This document shows, piece after piece, positions 9,601 through 18,194 of a stretch of 64,000 nt of DNA. Origin of the DNA: a virus. The stretch spans positions 62,001 through 126,000 of IMG/VR virus record IMGVR_UViG_3300017593_000402, one strand, 5' to 3'. Made by a program: the position numbers and the translations under genes. The notes under the pieces were generated by a model, which worked only from the letters and a program-made list of their open reading frames with translations, was not told the DNA's origin and did not search any database. How positions within the stretch are numbered: the first letter of the stretch is position 1; each line of letters opens with the position of its first letter.

Positions 9601-10048
9601 GTGCTACAATTGCGTACTCTTTGAGAAGGCTAATGAATGGATTGGTACCCCATTTAAACTCAGGGATTGTGTTAAAGGTAGGGGGGCTGATTGTGTGAGT
9701 GCGCCTCTTTCGATCTTGGTAGATGTAGGTCTACTTCCTAAGGAAACGTTTCTAGATATTTACAGCGCGCGAATGCTCAAACTATTTCGTCAAAACCATC
9801 AAGAGTTCTTACGGCAACTGGCGCATACTTTTGGTGACAATTACATGGTGGTAACTGGAGATAAAAGTGTGAAGTGCGGAGATATTGTGGTGCGAGACAT
9901 TGGGCGCTATAGAGAGATGTTCGCCGCAGTCTATGTGTCCGATAAGTTTCTCGTTGCTAGACCTGTAACCGGAGTTCAGTGGGTTGCTAACTTTGAATTT
10001 GACTACAAAATTTCTAAAGTCAATTTTAGGTGTCCTTGTGAAGTGTGA
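9587..10048 (+). CDS. NlpC/P60-like tail-tip protein, copy 1 (catalytic His not seen)
   Basis: A 153-residue protein with the N-terminal half of an NlpC/P60 domain: ANEWIGTPFKL ... GADCVS, where the Asp-Cys is the place of the catalytic cysteine. The later KCGDIVVRD matches the family GD segment. In active enzymes a strand containing the catalytic His follows, but here it reads FAAVYVSDKFL with no His. An extra CYNC lies at the N-terminus. Position between DUF2163 and the phage-tail_3 gene equals that of the tail peptidase of gene transfer agents. Likely a structural or altered derivative; GTG start at 9587. Confidence 0.7.
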   Translation: MERSKCYNCVLFEKANEWIGTPFKLRDCVKGRGADCVSAPLSILVDVGLLPKETFLDIYSARMLKLFRQNHQEFLRQLAHTFGDNYMVVTGDKSVKCGDIVVRDIGRYREMFAAVYVSDKFLVARPVTGVQWVANFEFDYKISKVNFRCPCEV

Positions 10049-10502
10049 GAATTGTTATTATTATCAGTTAGCACAGAAGTGGGTTAATACCCCTTTCAAG
10101 CTCGGGGGTACTTCTCTTAAGGGAATTGACTGCTTTGGAGTCTCATTACGTATAGCACAAGAGAGTGGTTTGATTTCGGAGGATCAGTTCAAAGTAATTC
10201 ATACTACAACGGTACTTAGGATTCTAAGGAAAGAGGGTGTACATAAATTCAAAACGTTTATTCAGGAAGGGAGTGGTGGACGACTTGTTGAAACAACTAA
10301 CCCAGCAGACTTGAAGTGTGGGGACTGGGTGTTAAGAATTATAGGAAGAAATTTTGACGTTGAGAGTGCTCTGTTTGTAGGAGGTCAGTTTATTACATCT
10401 TTCCCGAAAGAGTGTGTTACTATCACACCTGTGTTTAAGTTTGACTTTGCAATCTCGTGGGGAGGATTTTCGTTTAGGAAATGGCGGTCTTTGCAACTCT
10501 AG
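10038..10502 (+). CDS. NlpC/P60-like tail-tip protein, copy 2 (catalytic His not seen)
   Basis: A tandem paralogue of the preceding gene, about 154 residues: CENC at the N-terminus, AQKWVNTPFKLGG, then GIDCFGV at the catalytic Cys position and KCGDWVLR. As in copy 1, the strand that should carry the catalytic His reads ESALFVGGQFI and has none. The GTG at 10038 aligns with the start of copy 1 and overlaps its stop by 11 bases; the frame extends further upstream to an ATG at 9984, which would overlap 65 bases and has no clear ribosome site. Role in the tail tip is inferred from context. Confidence 0.68.
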   Translation: MKCENCYYYQLAQKWVNTPFKLGGTSLKGIDCFGVSLRIAQESGLISEDQFKVIHTTTVLRILRKEGVHKFKTFIQEGSGGRLVETTNPADLKCGDWVLRIIGRNFDVESALFVGGQFITSFPKECVTITPVFKFDFAISWGGFSFRKWRSLQL

Positions 10503-12820
10503 CAATTTATGCGGCGTTGTTTCTCGCGAGCTACTTTTTGGCGGGGCCACCTAAGACTGAGGACAGTCCGGGCGACCAAAGTGCTAATGAAGTAAAGATT
10601 CCTCGCAACCGAGTTGGGCTGGCGATTCCCTCTGTTTTTGGAAGGGGCCAGGTTGCTGGCGTAATGATTGATATGGTTCCTAAAGTAGAGGCATATGGTC
10701 GTTTCAAGCGGTCATTTCAAGAGGTTGAACATAAGAAGAAGGTAGGTTCTGGTAAGGCTAAGGCAGAAATTACCTATTACACCTACGTGATGGTTGCTCG
10801 TTGGGCCTTTTCTATAGGCCCGGTCGATGAGTTTACGAAGCTAATCCTTGAGTCCACTCGAGTGGATGTAGATCACCCTTCTTCGGGGTGCGATCAGAGT
10901 GAACGAGGTAAGTACCTCGGGGGCTATTGGTACTATGGTACGTCTACGCAAACTCGACATTCTCACGACACCGCTCTTCATGACAGTTCCGACCTATTGA
11001 ACTATCGCAATGTGGCGTACGCTACACTAAATATTTGTTTAGGACAATCTCCATCTCCTATCCACCCACAATGTGAGTTGAAAAGGTTCGTTCAGCCCTT
11101 GACTTCACTTGGGAAGAAAGTTGGAGATGACGCTAATTTGATGCAAGTCCTTTACTACATTCTAACGAATCGATGGTATTTGAACATCCCGGAAAGTTTG
11201 GTCGATAAAGATTCGTTTATAGAGGCAGGTAATGTTCTTGCGTCGGAGGGAATTGGAGGTTCATATGTAGTTTCAACTTCAGCCGACCTAGGACAGGTAA
11301 TAAGAGAGATCTTAGATTGGTGCGGGGCCAAGCTTTATTGGTATCAAAACAAAATTTGCGTTAAGGTAATTAGAAATACAGGGGCTGCAACGTTGACTTT
11401 AACTGATGATGACATTGACAACTTGTCACTCGAGGGGAATCTTTGGACCGCAGTTCATTGTGCAGCTTCGCTGGAGTGGATTGATCCTCACAATGATTAT
11501 GAGACGAACTGGATTTATCAGGTTGACCACGGTACCGAAGCAGTTGCAGGTAATTTTAAACTAAACGAGTTTAGTTATAGGATTATTGCTTCTGATACTA
11601 TTGCAAAGAAAGTGCTTGATCGTAAGATGACTGAGGTTACGTTCCCCCGTATTAAAGCTACTTTCACGACTACTGTGTCTATCGAACCTTACCAAATCAT
11701 TGAGATTGATTCTGACCAGTTTGGAGTAACGGGTACATTTAGGGTTACATCAATTGTTCGAAAGGGAGTGGGCGTTTACGAGCTTGAGGCTATAGAACTT
11801 GTTGAAGCAGAACCTGTTGACATGTCAGACGTTCCTTCTGTTGGTCCAGGAGTAGTTACGCAGGACTTCGAGAGTAGTTGGATTTCCTGGGGTTATCTCG
11901 AAAACCCAATTGGAGGTGTTTACTTCTGGTGTAAACCTGATTTAAGCAATCCTTACTTAAAAGGTTTCTCGATAACCTTGAGTTACGACTCTTTAGAGCT
12001 TTCTACGGCAGAGATTTTGGTTAACTACTTAGGGACGCTAACTCACGATGTTCCTGTTACTCATAAGACTTCTAGGACTTATCAGATCGATGTTACTAGT
12101 GACGTCGCTTTTTCACTACTTGGATCTAGTGATGCTGGTTGGTTCGCTGGTTCTTTGTTATTACTGATCAATAACGAGATAATTTCTGTTAGAGATGTAA
12201 GTGTAGATGAGAGTGGATACCATTTTGTAGGAGTAATCAGGGGATTCTTCAAGACAATCATCTCTTCACATGCTGCTGGAACTGACGTGTTCTATCTGAA
12301 TTACAACTCTCCCGTTACTACGGATAGAAATACGTTTGCGCCTCTTGCTAACCAAACCCTCGATATTGACATGACCCCTCGACATCACTTCCTTGGAGCG
12401 GAAATCGACGATACAGAACACGCGGAGACAGACTCCTTTACGTACAAGGGTAATCCTTTTAGGCCATTGCCAATCTGTAATCTCCAGGTTAATGAGCAAG
12501 GTAATAATCACCGCGTTTCTTCGGGCGATGACGTCAGCATTAGTTGGAGGAACCAATCTAGAGATGGGGCGGGGTTTCATTTCCCAAGTCAGCAAAAGCC
12601 ACAGGATCCTACTCCTGATTATGACCAGATCCGGTTAGAGATTTATGATGGTACCACGCAGGTGAGAGAAGAGATATTAGATGGCACAACTACGTCGTAT
12701 GACTACACGTCCGCGCTGCAATCTTCAGACGGCGTGCTTAACAAGAACTTCACGATTAAAATTACGCCAAGGAACAACGTATGTGAGGCGGACACTGTTG
12801 AACTAACAGTACTACGCTGA
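10481..12820 (+). CDS. Tail tip / host-specificity protein (phage-tail_3 type)
   Basis: A 779-residue protein. Residues 5-20 form a hydrophobic helix. GLAIPSVFGRGQVAGVMI near 50 is typical of the N-terminus of tail-tip proteins. Residues about 260-430 contain the phage-tail_3-like region (ADLGQVIREILDWCGAKLYW, then LTLTDDDI). The C-terminal part is beta-rich and includes a fibronectin-III-like segment near 660-770. In related phages this protein closes the tail tip and begins host recognition. It overlaps the upstream gene by 22 bases and ends the DUF2163-NlpC-tail tip module. Confidence 0.78.
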   Translation: MAVFATLAIYAALFLASYFLAGPPKTEDSPGDQSANEVKIPRNRVGLAIPSVFGRGQVAGVMIDMVPKVEAYGRFKRSFQEVEHKKKVGSGKAKAEITYYTYVMVARWAFSIGPVDEFTKLILESTRVDVDHPSSGCDQSERGKYLGGYWYYGTSTQTRHSHDTALHDSSDLLNYRNVAYATLNICLGQSPSPIHPQCELKRFVQPLTSLGKKVGDDANLMQVLYYILTNRWYLNIPESLVDKDSFIEAGNVLASEGIGGSYVVSTSADLGQVIREILDWCGAKLYWYQNKICVKVIRNTGAATLTLTDDDIDNLSLEGNLWTAVHCAASLEWIDPHNDYETNWIYQVDHGTEAVAGNFKLNEFSYRIIASDTIAKKVLDRKMTEVTFPRIKATFTTTVSIEPYQIIEIDSDQFGVTGTFRVTSIVRKGVGVYELEAIELVEAEPVDMSDVPSVGPGVVTQDFESSWISWGYLENPIGGVYFWCKPDLSNPYLKGFSITLSYDSLELSTAEILVNYLGTLTHDVPVTHKTSRTYQIDVTSDVAFSLLGSSDAGWFAGSLLLLINNEIISVRDVSVDESGYHFVGVIRGFFKTIISSHAAGTDVFYLNYNSPVTTDRNTFAPLANQTLDIDMTPRHHFLGAEIDDTEHAETDSFTYKGNPFRPLPICNLQVNEQGNNHRVSSGDDVSISWRNQSRDGAGFHFPSQQKPQDPTPDYDQIRLEIYDGTTQVREEILDGTTTSYDYTSALQSSDGVLNKNFTIKITPRNNVCEADTVELTVLR

Positions 12821-12832
12821 GGAGGTTAGTAG

Positions 12833-13681
12833 ATGGGATTCTTAGAGCCTTACGAGTTTGAGGAGATGGGGAATGTAATTGGATGGGATGCTATTTGCAC
12901 AGGAAACACTCAAAAAGTAAGAGATGCAATCGGTGCTCCTTGTTATTCGGTTACAGCTGGAGAAAACCTCTCTAAAGGACAAGCTGTTTATATCGCAAGT
13001 GATCAAAGGGCTTATAGAGCTAGCAATACTTCTGACAGTACCATGCCTTGTGTAGGGTTTGTCTATAAGGATGCATCTGCAGGTAACGATGTGTGGATAC
13101 AGTTTGACGGGCGTGCCGCGCTGTTTTCAGGTCTTACAGTTGGGTCTAAGTATTTCGTAGGTACAAATGGAGGGATTACTTCTACACGGCCTACTGGGTC
13201 GAATATAGTTCAATGTGTTGGGATTGCTGTTTCTTCAACCACACTCCTGCTCGTATCTTTGGGGTGCGACTTTGCTAGCACTAGGACGGCAGAAGTAGGA
13301 GGTTTACATATAGTAGGGGCAAGTGACAGCTTTGGAACCGCTCAGGTGATTGATGTTGATGCTTCCCAGAGCGACCCATCTGCTATTACGTCTACTGCAG
13401 TTACCTATGCCGATGCTGCGGCTGTTACTTTAGGAGACGCAGACTTAACGTATGACGCGAATGAGAGAGACTTGATTAACGATCTGAAATCCAAATATAA
13501 CGATCTTGTACCTCTGGTAAACGAGATAAAGAGTGACTATAATGCGTTAAGAGCTGATGTTACTTCTATCCACTCTGTCTTGATAGGGACTATTGATTAC
13601 TGTGATGCTTTAAAAGCGAAAATTAACGAATTACTAGGAGAGCTCCGTAAGACCGGTGGTTGCGGAGTTTTGAATGATTAG
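12833..13681 (+). CDS. Fibre-like virion protein with C-terminal coiled coil
   Basis: A 282-residue protein. Residues 25-145 form a beta-rich domain (AGENLSKGQAVYIASD, VGFVYKDASAGNDVWIQFDG) of the type found as repeated or head-linked domains in phage fibres and decoration proteins. Residues about 205-280 are helical with heptad-like spacing (LINDLKSKYNDLVPLVNEIK), consistent with a trimeric coiled coil. Ribosome site GAGGAGG is 5' of ATG 12833. Likely a tail or head fibre; the attachment site is unknown. Confidence 0.6.
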   Translation: MGFLEPYEFEEMGNVIGWDAICTGNTQKVRDAIGAPCYSVTAGENLSKGQAVYIASDQRAYRASNTSDSTMPCVGFVYKDASAGNDVWIQFDGRAALFSGLTVGSKYFVGTNGGITSTRPTGSNIVQCVGIAVSSTTLLLVSLGCDFASTRTAEVGGLHIVGASDSFGTAQVIDVDASQSDPSAITSTAVTYADAAAVTLGDADLTYDANERDLINDLKSKYNDLVPLVNEIKSDYNALRADVTSIHSVLIGTIDYCDALKAKINELLGELRKTGGCGVLND

Positions 13682-13693
13682 AGGAGGTAGCTT

Positions 13694-14107
13694 ATGATAG
13701 AGTATCCTGTTGTTGAAATTGTAAGGCTAGAGGAGAATGAATCTTACGGCACCTTTGGAGTGCTTCGTATTCAGAAGCAAGTCTTTTGTGTGACTCTCGA
13801 ACCTGCGGACCGATTCAATATGCCCGGAGTTTCATGTATTCCCGCACAGCAGTACATATGTAGAAGGCACGTTTCTAGCCGGTTTGGGGAGACTTTCATA
13901 GTTACAAATGTACCGGGCCGTGTTGGTATTCTATTCCATCCGGGCAATGAAGTTGAAGATACTGCTGGGTGCATTCTTTTGGCGGAACATTATGGGAAGT
14001 TACACGGTGATAGAGCTGTGCTGAATTCGGGTAAGACGTTCAAGAGGTTTATGGAGGTTATGAAGGACTTTGATAAGTTTCATTTGACAATTCTGGAATG
14101 TTATTAA
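13694..14107 (+). CDS. DUF5675 family protein
   Basis: A 137-residue protein matching the DUF5675 pattern: a strand with TFGVLRI, a VTLEP segment, GVSCIPAQQY, then VPGRVGILFHPGNEVEDTAGCILL. The family is common in phages and some bacteria, is about this length, and has no proven reaction. The conserved FHPGN ... GCI resembles the active-site layout of L,D-transpeptidase-like folds, but equivalence is not shown. GAGGAGG precedes ATG 13694. Neighbours are fibre and secreted or membrane genes, suggesting the lysis or surface-modification part of the operon. Confidence 0.72.
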   Translation: MIEYPVVEIVRLEENESYGTFGVLRIQKQVFCVTLEPADRFNMPGVSCIPAQQYICRRHVSSRFGETFIVTNVPGRVGILFHPGNEVEDTAGCILLAEHYGKLHGDRAVLNSGKTFKRFMEVMKDFDKFHLTILECY

Positions 14108-14121
14108 AGGGGGTTAAATTG

Positions 14122-14562
14122 GTGAAAAGAGTTTTAATAGGAGTATTATTGTTGTTTTTAATGAACAGTTCTCTTTGCCTGGCGAAGAATCGGATTACTT
14201 GGCTTAGTTTGCTAAACAACAAGCATTTCTCTGCTGGTGAAGTTGTTTCCACTCGAGTCCTCGATCTTGATAAACTACGCGCTACAGGGTACTTTTCGTT
14301 ACAAGTGACGATTACTGGAGGAGGTGTTTACACTATTAAGGAGAAGTGCAGTCTCGATGAACAGTTTTTCAGAACCCCCGAAGGAGTCCCAGATATTGCG
14401 ACTGAGCTTACTTCTACTTCTGGTCCGGAGAGCGACGGCCATTTGTTTATACCAGTTGATTTGGGTGCAATGACGAAGTATTTGCAGTTTGAGGTGGTTG
14501 AAACTTCTGGGACTTCCGGAGGTACTGTAACAATTCTATTGGGGATAACTGTGGATCGATAA
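14122..14562 (+). CDS. Secreted beta-sandwich-like protein with signal peptide
   Basis: About 146 residues. From GTG 14122 the protein begins VKRVLIGVLLLFLMNSSLCLA, a clear signal peptide with predicted cleavage after the LA. The mature part (YFSLQVTITGGG, TSGPESDGHLFI, YLQFEVVET) is beta-rich and resembles small phage beta-sandwich proteins. AAAGGGGG lies just 5' of this start; a start at 14098 would add residues ahead of the signal peptide and overlap the upstream gene. It may be exported before lysis or be a virion surface part; function unknown. Confidence 0.55.
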   Translation: MKRVLIGVLLLFLMNSSLCLAKNRITWLSLLNNKHFSAGEVVSTRVLDLDKLRATGYFSLQVTITGGGVYTIKEKCSLDEQFFRTPEGVPDIATELTSTSGPESDGHLFIPVDLGAMTKYLQFEVVETSGTSGGTVTILLGITVDR

Positions 14563-15039
14563 GTGATGGTCAGGAAAGTCCTTTCAATTAGTATATTGCT
14601 CTTGGCGATTTTTACAACAAGTGTTTGTGCTCAATGGGTGCGTAAACGTCAATTCGTCTCAGACTCTACAATTACTGTCGCGTGGAACGCTCCTATAGTG
14701 CTGTCTACAGGTGACCCGATTCCAACTGATGCTGTTTTAAAGTACCGGGTTTACATTCGAAGAGTTGGGTCTCCTCCGCGAGAGATTACTTCTGCTCCTA
14801 TTACAGAGACTCAATTTACGTTCGCTCCTCCTAAAGTTGACTTTTGTTTTATTGGTGTACGTGCAGTACTTTACGATTCTAACGGAGTTCAAATTAGTGA
14901 ATCACCTATCGCGTGGTCGTACGACCTTAGAGTAGCAGCTAATGGTCGTACGTTCGGGATGCGTAACTATTCCTCGAAGTTGATAACTATATTGGGGCGA
15001 AGACCTCGATGGGGCCAGCTTTGGCATCATCGATGGTAA
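14563..15039 (+). CDS. Secreted fibronectin-III-like protein with signal peptide
   Basis: 158 residues. The N-terminus (MVRKVLSISILLLAIFTTS, then VCAQW) is a signal peptide with cleavage after CA. Residues 35-125 look like one fibronectin type III domain (STITVAWNAP, KYRVYIRRVG, FCFIGVRAVLYDSNG, ESPIAWSY). The C-terminus is basic and aromatic. The GTG at 14563 abuts the previous stop; ATG 14566 is equally possible. A second secreted protein next to a holin-like gene suggests an envelope-facing function such as lysis or exclusion. This is inference. Confidence 0.55.
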   Translation: MMVRKVLSISILLLAIFTTSVCAQWVRKRQFVSDSTITVAWNAPIVLSTGDPIPTDAVLKYRVYIRRVGSPPREITSAPITETQFTFAPPKVDFCFIGVRAVLYDSNGVQISESPIAWSYDLRVAANGRTFGMRNYSSKLITILGRRPRWGQLWHHRW

Positions 15040-15075
15040 AAAGCACACTAAATTCTAAAACAGGAGGTAGTTAAG

Positions 15076-15291
15076 ATGGAGATTAAACCAGGATACAAAA
15101 CTACTGAGTTTTGGGTAACTGTAACAGCGAAAGCAATTGCCCTGCTTGCGGCTCTAGGTGTGTTTACACCTGAGCAAGCTTCTGTGGTAACTCAAGCGAT
15201 TACTCAACTAGCCGGAGTAGTGGGAGTTGTAGCAGCTGCATTTGGCTACTCTCTGGCAAGAGGTTCTGCTAAGAAAGGGAGTCAACAATAG
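15076..15291 (+). CDS. Holin-like small membrane protein
   Basis: 71 residues with two hydrophobic segments, about 18-30 (VTAKAIALLAALGV) and 41-62 (AITQLAGVVGVVAAAFGYSL), and a charged tail (KKGSQQ). The N-terminal KPGYKTTEFWVTV is typical of a group of small phage holin-like or membrane proteins, such as those with GxKTTEFW starts. ACAGGAGG precedes the ATG. Holins form holes in the cytoplasmic membrane to release endolysin. No recognisable endolysin is next to it, so the lysis role is probable, not proven. Confidence 0.6.
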   Translation: MEIKPGYKTTEFWVTVTAKAIALLAALGVFTPEQASVVTQAITQLAGVVGVVAAAFGYSLARGSAKKGSQQ

Positions 15292-15320
15292 AATACTAAC
15301 TCGCATTAGGGGGTAGAAGA

Positions 15321-15456
15321 GTGTTTACGAGGCTGGTGATCGCTTTAATCTTGTGCTTTTTTCGTGTTTGTTAGTCACGCTCTGGGAGTAGCACGTACTA
15401 GCGCCACTCCCAGACCCGGTCCAGTAAGACCTACAGCACTTAGGGTACTTCATTAG
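15321..15456 (+). pseudogene. Small signal-peptide protein interrupted by a one-base frameshift
   Basis: GTG 15321, preceded by AGGGGG, opens a frame reading MFTRLVIALILCFF and stopping at 15374. If one T of the six-T run at 15357-15362 is skipped, the frame continues as VFVSHALGVARTSATPRPG to a stop at 15456. This gives a 44-residue protein with a textbook signal peptide (cleavage after SHA) and a Pro/Arg-rich short mature part. The site is either a real frameshift, a programmed +1 shift or a homopolymer read error. The position after the holin-like gene suggests a lysis-cassette member. Confidence 0.45.
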
Positions 15457-15547
15457 GTGAGTCAGACCGCTTTGAATCATCGGCAGAGCTTTACACGAGG
15501 GTACAACTGTATTACAGCTATTATCTTCAATTGGGAGGTCCGAAAAA

Positions 15548-16090
15548 ATGGCCGAACTATTAGTCAAGTCTAGTGATACGACAAACCCCGATCCAATAAA
15601 AGATTTACGCGGATGCTACAAAAAGGGTGACGTTGTAGTTGTGAAGCCAGATGGATGGAAATGGGGGAAAGAAGAGTTGAACAAGAATAAGTTCTACATT
15701 CTGTGTGTGCCTGACAAAGAAGTCGATGAATTAAAGTTTTTGACAAAGGAAGATGAAATTGTGCTGGGAAATCGGTACATTGCTGAGTCTCCTGAATTAG
15801 GAGTAATGGCAGAAGGTCCTGATGCAGAGACAGCATCTAAGACTTGCCAAACCCTAGCTGATGCTGTTCTGAAGAGATTACAAGACCACGATTTATCTCC
15901 TAGTTACCAAATCGTAACAAGAATAGAACCTATCAGACACGTTGTGGCCAGGCGCAGACATAGGATCAACATTGAAGATATTGAGGACATCCTACAAAGT
16001 GAGGTAGTTGCTGAAGTAACCAGTGACAAAATCAGCGTAACAGACAAACCTCAGAAAATATCAGCAACCTTAGCGAAGCTGGCTAAGTAA
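15548..16090 (+). CDS. Conserved phage protein of unknown function
   Basis: 180 residues. The N-terminal part (DTTNPDPIKDLRGCYKKGDV, then KPDGWKWG) belongs to a pattern seen in short phage proteins encoded near tail or fibre genes. The rest is mixed helix and strand with a basic HVVARRRHRI segment near 137. GGGAGG precedes ATG 15548. It follows the small secreted genes and precedes the beta-helix fibre by one base, so a virion accessory or assembly role is likely. No catalytic motif recognised. Confidence 0.5.
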   Translation: MAELLVKSSDTTNPDPIKDLRGCYKKGDVVVVKPDGWKWGKEELNKNKFYILCVPDKEVDELKFLTKEDEIVLGNRYIAESPELGVMAEGPDAETASKTCQTLADAVLKRLQDHDLSPSYQIVTRIEPIRHVVARRRHRINIEDIEDILQSEVVAEVTSDKISVTDKPQKISATLAKLAK

Positions 16091-16091
16091 A

Positions 16092-18185
16092 ATGGCAACT
16101 GAAGTTGTAAAGATAGTCGATACAGGAGGAAGTGGAGATTACTCATCTCTAGCTGCTTGGGAAGCAGACTTCGGGAGCTGTACCCAGTCGAACTACCCTT
16201 CTATGTCTGGAGACGGTGACCTTGTGGGAGCGGACTTGATCGCTGTTGCTGATTGTAGGTGTTCAACTGGGGATGAGGATGATAGTGCAGTTACTATTGA
16301 TGGATGGACTTCTGTAGACTCGGATCACTACATTAGGATTTGGACCGATCCAGATCAGGGGTACAGACACCCAGGGAAATGGGATGACACAAAGTACAGG
16401 CTTGTGCTCTCCGAAGGAACTATTTTTGACATACAAGAAGAGTATGTGAGACTTATTGGCTTACAGATGAAAGGAACGAGATCGACAGGGTCTCAGTTGT
16501 TGATACATACATATTACACAAGCCGTTATCTGCGGGTCGAAAAATGTATCCTCTGTAGAGAGAATGCTGGTGGAACAGTAAATACTGGAATTGGTTGTGA
16601 TAATTCTGCTGTACAAATTTATTTGGTCAATAATCTTTTTTATGACATACCTCAATATGCCATTCGTGGAAACGACTATTACTACTTATACAACAATACT
16701 ATTATCAACTGTGGTACTGGTGTAGATGGTGGATCATCAGGGTATTGCAGAGCTATCAACAACATTGTTGACTGTACTACTTGTTTTGTTGGGACTTTTG
16801 ATTCATCTTCTGATTACAACGTATCTTCAGATAATACAGCTCCAGGGCCAAATTCAATCCACAACGCTACAGTTACTTTTGTAGATGCAGCTAATGATGA
16901 CTTCCATCTAGATGCTTCTGATACAGTAGCACGAGACGCAGGTACTGACCTTTCATCCGATCCATATTTAGCTTTCACTGACGACATAGACGGCGAGACC
17001 CGCTCTGCACCTTGGGACATTGGAGCAGATGAGTATGTGAGTGGAGGAGGTGAGATCGTTGTAATATCTGATAATGGCTCTGGTTCTGATTCTTTGCTCC
17101 AGATAACAACGTTACTTTCTATAAATGATACTGGAACGGGTTTAGATTCTACTCCCAACCTCCAAGCTTCTTTGGACCTTTCTGAGCAAGGGTCAGGGGC
17201 TGATTTTTTATCCCAGCTTTCAGCTTTGTTAAATATAAATGATTCTGGTTTTGGGGAAGATAATTTACCTTCTATACCTGTTTCAGCTTTTGTATCAGAT
17301 ACTGGCACTGCTTCTGATTCTATTTCTTCTTTGACCGTTACTTTTTCAATTTCCGATGCAGGAGTAGGCTCAGATAGCCTTTCAGTATTAAAGGAACTTC
17401 TTAAAACCATTTCTGATTCAGGCATCGCTTCTGATCTAATAGCTTCTGTTACTGTAAATGTGTCTGTTCCTGATTTTACGTTAGGCCAAGACAATATAAG
17501 CGGTATATCAGCAACTTTGACATTGTCAGACACAGCGTCTGGGTTAGACGCAATAATAGTTTTAAAAGAGCTTTTAAAACAAGTTATTGATAGTGGATTG
17601 GGAGCGGACAGTGTTTCTTATTTAAACGTATCTTTTGGTCTATCTGATACTGGCAAAGGCAACGATATTTTATCTTCTATTTCTGCTAGGATTCCTATAT
17701 CAGACTTTGGTTTCGCTGTAGATGTAATTTCTGTTTTAACAGAAATAATCAAAAGTATATCCGAATCAGGGCAAGGCACAGACTCGCTTTCTTCTATTTC
17801 CGCAAATTTAGGTGTGACAGATGGTGCAATTGGGACCGATTCTGTTGGAATAAATGTATTTTTAACTGTTTCTGATGTTGCAACTTCAGCGGAAATTTTA
17901 ACGATAGCCAAAACTGCTCTAAAAGTAATAACTGATGGTGGAGTAGGATTAGACATATTAAGTAGTGTTGTAGTTAATGTTCCAGTTAAGGATTATGGGC
18001 AAGGACTTGATCTTATTACGCAAATAATTACAATATTATCTATAATTGACTTAGGAGTTGCTACTGATGTAATTTTAAGATATGATACTGCTGTTAAGTT
18101 AGTTAGTATCTCTTTTAGGCTTAAGAAATCAAATATTGAGTTTGGGCTTAGAACTAATGAAATTGAGTTTAAACTTTACACTTAG
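16092..18185 (+). CDS. Beta-helix fibre-like protein with 18 tandem 19-residue repeats
   Basis: 697 residues. Residues 1-320 look like a right-handed beta-helix of the pectate-lyase / choice-of-anchor type: SGDYSSLAAWEAD at the start, NNTIINCG and AINNIVDCT coils, and the closing DFHLDASDTVARDAGTDLSS and WDIGADEYV. Residues about 325-670 consist of 18 tandem repeats of 19-20 residues with consensus (I/V/L)SDxGxGxDxLSxL. A short C-terminal domain (SISFRLKKSNIEFGLRTNEI) follows. Probably a tail spike or fibre; the N-terminal helix may bind or cleave polysaccharide, and the repeats would form an elongated shaft. No catalytic residues could be assigned. Confidence 0.65.
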   Translation: MATEVVKIVDTGGSGDYSSLAAWEADFGSCTQSNYPSMSGDGDLVGADLIAVADCRCSTGDEDDSAVTIDGWTSVDSDHYIRIWTDPDQGYRHPGKWDDTKYRLVLSEGTIFDIQEEYVRLIGLQMKGTRSTGSQLLIHTYYTSRYLRVEKCILCRENAGGTVNTGIGCDNSAVQIYLVNNLFYDIPQYAIRGNDYYYLYNNTIINCGTGVDGGSSGYCRAINNIVDCTTCFVGTFDSSSDYNVSSDNTAPGPNSIHNATVTFVDAANDDFHLDASDTVARDAGTDLSSDPYLAFTDDIDGETRSAPWDIGADEYVSGGGEIVVISDNGSGSDSLLQITTLLSINDTGTGLDSTPNLQASLDLSEQGSGADFLSQLSALLNINDSGFGEDNLPSIPVSAFVSDTGTASDSISSLTVTFSISDAGVGSDSLSVLKELLKTISDSGIASDLIASVTVNVSVPDFTLGQDNISGISATLTLSDTASGLDAIIVLKELLKQVIDSGLGADSVSYLNVSFGLSDTGKGNDILSSISARIPISDFGFAVDVISVLTEIIKSISESGQGTDSLSSISANLGVTDGAIGTDSVGINVFLTVSDVATSAEILTIAKTALKVITDGGVGLDILSSVVVNVPVKDYGQGLDLITQIITILSIIDLGVATDVILRYDTAVKLVSISFRLKKSNIEFGLRTNEIEFKLYT
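17064..18096 (+). repeat. 18 tandem repeats of about 57-60 bases (19-20 residues)
   Basis: Coding repeats within the beta-helix gene. Each unit starts with a hydrophobic residue, then SD, ND or ED, a Gly/Ser pair, Asp, and a hydrophobic tail; examples are SDTGKGNDILSSI and SESGQGTDSLSSI. Units such as those with VLKELLK recur every third or fourth repeat, suggesting amplification of a multi-unit block. The antisense strand also stays open over long stretches because of this composition. Confidence 0.85.
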
Positions 18186-18194
18186 GAGGCAATT

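Noticed and set aside
16814-17533. Long minus-strand open frame (239 codons) opposite the repeat region
   Set aside because: It mirrors the SD/G/D-rich repeat composition of the plus-strand gene and has no ribosome site or sensible context.
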